From positions 1-63,016 of the forward strand of contig JAZNQL010000005.1 of the NCBI GenBank assembly GCA_045590155.1: 63,016 nt of DNA, read 5' to 3'. The translations under genes and the position numbers were made by a program. Origin of the DNA: JAZNQL01 sp045590155 (GTDB taxonomy: Bacteria > Bacillota > Clostridia > UMGS1883 > UMGS1540). Positions 60,160 to 63,016 of this stretch are shown piece after piece. The stretch's first letter is position 1; the number at the start of each line of letters is the position of its first letter. The notes under the pieces were generated by a model. The model saw only the letters and a list, made by a program, of their open reading frames with translations. It made no database searches and had not been told where the DNA came from.

Positions 60160-62796
60160 TTGAAAAAAGCAGGAAAAATTTTTGCAATAGCAGTCCCCGT
60201 TGTATTTTTGCTTTTGGTTTTTGCCTATATTATAGGCGTTACAACCGATATAATTGAACTCAGGGAAACAGGATATGACATAGTATATGTAAAAAACCTT
60301 GTAACAAAAGTATGTGTGCAGGGGCTTATTACCCTGTGCTTTTTCGGAATCTTTTCTGCAAACTGTATTATGATTTGCCATAATATGATTTCTATGGGGA
60401 GCGAGCTTTTAATCCTCAAAAGAAAGTCTGTGGTGTTAAGCTTTTGCTTTTTTGTATCTTTAATTGTCGGAATAGTATGGGGCAGAAGTCTTTACAGCGA
60501 TTTTATGGCATATACCTCAAGCGTTTTTGTAGGTACATCAGACCCCATATTCGGCAAAGATATAGGCTACTATATGTTCCAGATGCCGTTTTTGTCCGGA
60601 CTTTTTAGCGGTGCAAGGGCAATAATGATTTCCCAGACAGCATTTACCTTAATAGCATACCTTGCCCTTTATGTGCAAAAGGATATCGACAGTTTCAAGG
60701 AAATTATGCACGAGAACGCAATATTTATTCACGTTATAATAAATGCAATAGTTTTTATTGCTCTGTTTATGGCGTCGTGCAGATTTAAAATGGAAAGCCT
60801 TTTGTACGAAGAATTTGCAGGAGTGCAGGGCGCGGGTTATATCGATACAACAATCTGGATAAATTACTATAAAATTATCCCCTTTGTAACGGTTGCGGTG
60901 CTTATTGCGGCAATTCTCTTCCTTTCCTTCAAAAAAATAAAGGTTACACTTATTACAATTTCTATACTGCCCGTTTTGTGGCTTACATTCAGCATAATGG
61001 CGGGAGTTACCGATATGGTGCTTGTAAGTCCTTACGAAGCGGCGGTAGAGACTCCGTACATCCAAAACAATATAACAGCTACAAGAGCGGCATTCGGTCT
61101 TGATAAAATAGAAAAAGAATATTTTGCGGCATCTGACAATTTTTCTCTTGAAGATGTTACAAATAATTTAGACTCGTTTGACGGTGCCTGCGTTACCGAT
61201 AAAACCCAAGAGCTTGCTATAATAAATTCAACCCAGAGTATGCGCAATTTTTATACCTTTACAGATTTGGATATAAGCTCTTACACAGCTGATGGAAAAG
61301 AACGCGCAGTAATGATTTCGGCACGCGAGCTTGATACGGACAGAATTCCCAAAACCTCTAAAAATTACATAAGTGAGCATATGCAGTATACTCACGGATA
61401 CGGAGTTGTAATGAAGGAGGCAAATGCAAGCGGAGAATATTTTATAAAGAATATTCCCATAAACTATGCAAAGGGCACAAATAAAATTACCGAGCCGAGA
61501 ATTTATTTCGGCGAAAGAACAAACGATTATGTTCTTGTTGGCACAAGATATACCGAAATTGATTATATCGAAGGCGAGAACACGGTAGAATACCGTTATA
61601 CAGGCAGTGCGGGAATACCCTTAACTTTTGCAAACAGACTTCTTTTTGCATTAAAAACGGGAGATATGTCCATTGCAACGGCAAGCTATATAAATAACGA
61701 AAGCCGTATCTTAACAAACCGGAACATTTTGGAAAGAGCAAAAAATGCGGCTCCGTTTTTAAAGTTCGATAAAGATGCTTATATTGTAATAGATTCTGCA
61801 GGCAGACTGAAATGGGTAATAGATGCATACACAACCTCGGACCGATACCCCTATTCCCAAGTCTACGACGAAATAAATTATATAAGAAATTCCGTTAAAG
61901 CGGTTATTGATGCCTTTGACGGAACCCTGACGTTTTATATAACCGATGAAGGCGACCCCATAATAAAAATGTATTCAAAGCTTTATCCGGGACTTTTTTC
62001 CTCACAGACCTTGCCTGGCGACATAGCTATGCATACAAAATATCCGACATATTTATTTAACCTTCAAAGCGAGGTTTATAAAAAATATCATACTACCGAT
62101 GCACGAACACTTTTTGCAGGGTCTGACGAATGGGCTCTGGCAAAAGAGGGGGCGCAGAGTACCGATGCAACAGGCCTCTCCCCTGTTTATAACTTTATAA
62201 AGGCAGATTCCGGCAAAAAGCTTGTAAGTACATTTAACAACTACACAATAAAGAACGAAGATAATATTACGGCAACTCTTTTTGCAAACCGCGAAGGGTT
62301 AAAAATTTATTCTTTCCCCAAAGGAATAACTGTCCCCGGAATGTCGGCAATGAAAAACACTGTCGACACAGAAGCCTCGGTTGCAGAAGCTTTATCTGCC
62401 TGGACAATGAGTAAATCTTCTGTTGTAAAGGGAAATATGCATATTATCCCTGTAAAAAATTCGCTGATTTTTGCACAGAGTGTTTATGTTACGGCAGAAT
62501 CCTCTGCTACCTCTGAGCTTAAAAAAATAATAGCAATATATAACGGCAAAGCGGCAATAGGAGATAATTTGAAGGAAGCGGTTTTAGCACTTTTCGGTAA
62601 ACAGTCCCCCTTGCAAAAAGACGAGGAAGACCGTGAAAATCAAGACGACCTTATAGGACTTCTTATAAATCAGTTTGCCGATGTAAAGGCATACTCAAAA
62701 GAAGGAAACTTTGAAAGCTTTGGTGCAGCGTTGTCCGAAATGGAAAAAACAGTTGACAGACTTGAAAGCTTAAGAATTGAAAAAGGAGACGAATAA
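60160..62796 (+). CDS. UPF0182-family membrane protein
   Basis: This 878-residue protein has about seven membrane helices in residues 1-320, then a large extracellular part (about 320-830) and a charged C-terminus. Family segments include DFMAYTSSVFVGTSDPIFGKDIGYYMFQ and later WVIDAYTTSDRYPYSQ. The function of UPF0182 proteins is unknown. The start is TTG at 60160 (MKKAGKIFAIAV), 3 bp after the ftsY stop, with AAGGAG inside the ftsY end, so it is probably coupled to ftsY. Confidence 0.88.
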   Translation: MKKAGKIFAIAVPVVFLLLVFAYIIGVTTDIIELRETGYDIVYVKNLVTKVCVQGLITLCFFGIFSANCIMICHNMISMGSELLILKRKSVVLSFCFFVSLIVGIVWGRSLYSDFMAYTSSVFVGTSDPIFGKDIGYYMFQMPFLSGLFSGARAIMISQTAFTLIAYLALYVQKDIDSFKEIMHENAIFIHVIINAIVFIALFMASCRFKMESLLYEEFAGVQGAGYIDTTIWINYYKIIPFVTVAVLIAAILFLSFKKIKVTLITISILPVLWLTFSIMAGVTDMVLVSPYEAAVETPYIQNNITATRAAFGLDKIEKEYFAASDNFSLEDVTNNLDSFDGACVTDKTQELAIINSTQSMRNFYTFTDLDISSYTADGKERAVMISARELDTDRIPKTSKNYISEHMQYTHGYGVVMKEANASGEYFIKNIPINYAKGTNKITEPRIYFGERTNDYVLVGTRYTEIDYIEGENTVEYRYTGSAGIPLTFANRLLFALKTGDMSIATASYINNESRILTNRNILERAKNAAPFLKFDKDAYIVIDSAGRLKWVIDAYTTSDRYPYSQVYDEINYIRNSVKAVIDAFDGTLTFYITDEGDPIIKMYSKLYPGLFSSQTLPGDIAMHTKYPTYLFNLQSEVYKKYHTTDARTLFAGSDEWALAKEGAQSTDATGLSPVYNFIKADSGKKLVSTFNNYTIKNEDNITATLFANREGLKIYSFPKGITVPGMSAMKNTVDTEASVAEALSAWTMSKSSVVKGNMHIIPVKNSLIFAQSVYVTAESSATSELKKIIAIYNGKAAIGDNLKEAVLALFGKQSPLQKDEEDRENQDDLIGLLINQFADVKAYSKEGNFESFGAALSEMEKTVDRLESLRIEKGDE

Positions 62797-62799
62797 ATT

Positions 62800-62980
62800 T
62801 TGAAGACACAAAAGTTTAAGGCAGTTGTGTTTGACCTTGACGGAACACTGGCAAACACGCTTGACACAATTCATTATTATGTGCAAAAGGCATTTGATAA
62901 GTTTTCGCTTGGCACAGTAACAAAACAGCAAACCTGCGATGCAGTGGGACACGGAGCGGCAGACCTTATTTCGGGATCCC
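62800..62980 (+). CDS. HAD-superfamily phosphatase, phosphoglycolate-phosphatase-like, truncated by contig end
   Basis: About 60 genuine residues remain: HAD motif I VVFDLDGTLANTLDTIH and the start of the cap domain (VGHGAADLI). The TTG start at 62800 follows AAAAGGAGA. The apparent stop at 62992-62994 is inside adapter sequence and is not real. The full family length is about 210-220 residues, so specificity cannot be judged. Confidence 0.8.
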
Positions 62981-63016
62981 AAGTCGGATCGTAGCCATGT
63001 CGTTCTGTGAGCCAAG
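62981..63016 (+). other. Untrimmed sequencing adapter at the contig end
   Basis: The last 36 bases, beginning AAGTCGGATCGTAGCC and ending TGTGAGCCAAG, match from memory the start of the 42-nt DNBSEQ/MGI (BGISEQ) read-2 adapter. They interrupt the HAD gene at a point where family members continue. This is not genomic sequence. Confidence 0.93.

Noticed and set aside
1..63016. CRISPR arrays, insertion sequences, prophage or toxin-antitoxin modules
   Set aside because: I found no regularly spaced repeats, transposase or integrase motifs, or paired small genes of that type. The content is core chromosomal.

Overview
The window is a piece of a low-GC Clostridia-like (Bacillota) chromosome around the replication origin. 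It is not a mobile region: I see no transposase, integrase, phage gene, CRISPR array, tRNA or rRNA. The lineage call rests on the rpmH-rnpA-yidD-yidC-jag / dnaA-dnaN-yaaA-recF-remB-gyrB-gyrA block, on Bacillota-type genes (whiA, nrdR, a CD1247-type zinc-ribbon protein, lonB-lonA-engB, remB), on canonical parS sites, on sigma-A promoters with 17-bp spacers, and on three SLH-domain surface proteins. The contig is cut inside rpoB on the left. On the right it ends in 36 bases that match, from memory, a DNBSEQ/MGI library adapter.

Layout. 1-14.4 kb: rpoB (partial, minus strand, own promoter), a gene-free stretch of palindromic repeats, a large S-layer protein, a plus-strand run htpG / endonuclease IV-like / M24 peptidase / efp / zinc-ribbon protein, a second SLH protein, then apbE and a small membrane protein on the minus strand. 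14.5-18.6 kb: lonB-like ATPase, lonA, engB. 18.7-19.5 kb: a SLOG-family gene preceded by a 218-nt structured leader with its own promoter and a terminator. 19.6-21.7 kb: jag, yidC, yidD, rnpA, rpmH on the minus strand. 21.7-22.1 kb: oriC. 22.1-40.8 kb: an unbroken plus-strand run from dnaA to gyrA, a sugar-acid cluster (LarA-type racemase/epimerase, tagaturonate epimerase family, PHP protein, 6-phosphogluconate dehydrogenase, KDG-type kinase, SDR), then mnmE and mnmG. 40.8-51.0 kb, minus strand: parA, parB, a coiled-coil membrane protein, serS, whiA, dnaE and a third SLH protein, with two perfect parS sites just upstream of parA. 51.5-55.0 kb: comM, tsaE, tsaB, rpiB, nrdR, overlapping end to end. 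55.1-63.0 kb: a small membrane protein, smc, ftsY, a UPF0182 protein and a cut-off HAD phosphatase.

Much of the window serves chromosome replication and segregation (DnaA, DnaN, RecF, gyrase, DnaE, ParAB-parS, Smc) and protein export (YidC, YidD, FtsY). The least explained parts are these: the leader RNA before the SLOG gene, which shows mutually exclusive terminator and antiterminator helices and a possible pseudoknot onto the switching strand; a LonB homologue that stops before the peptidase domain; and the nickel-pincer-type LarA homologue in a hexuronate/aldonate setting next to gyrA.

All assignments are read from the sequence and remembered family features. No database search or folding program was run, and structures were found by eye.
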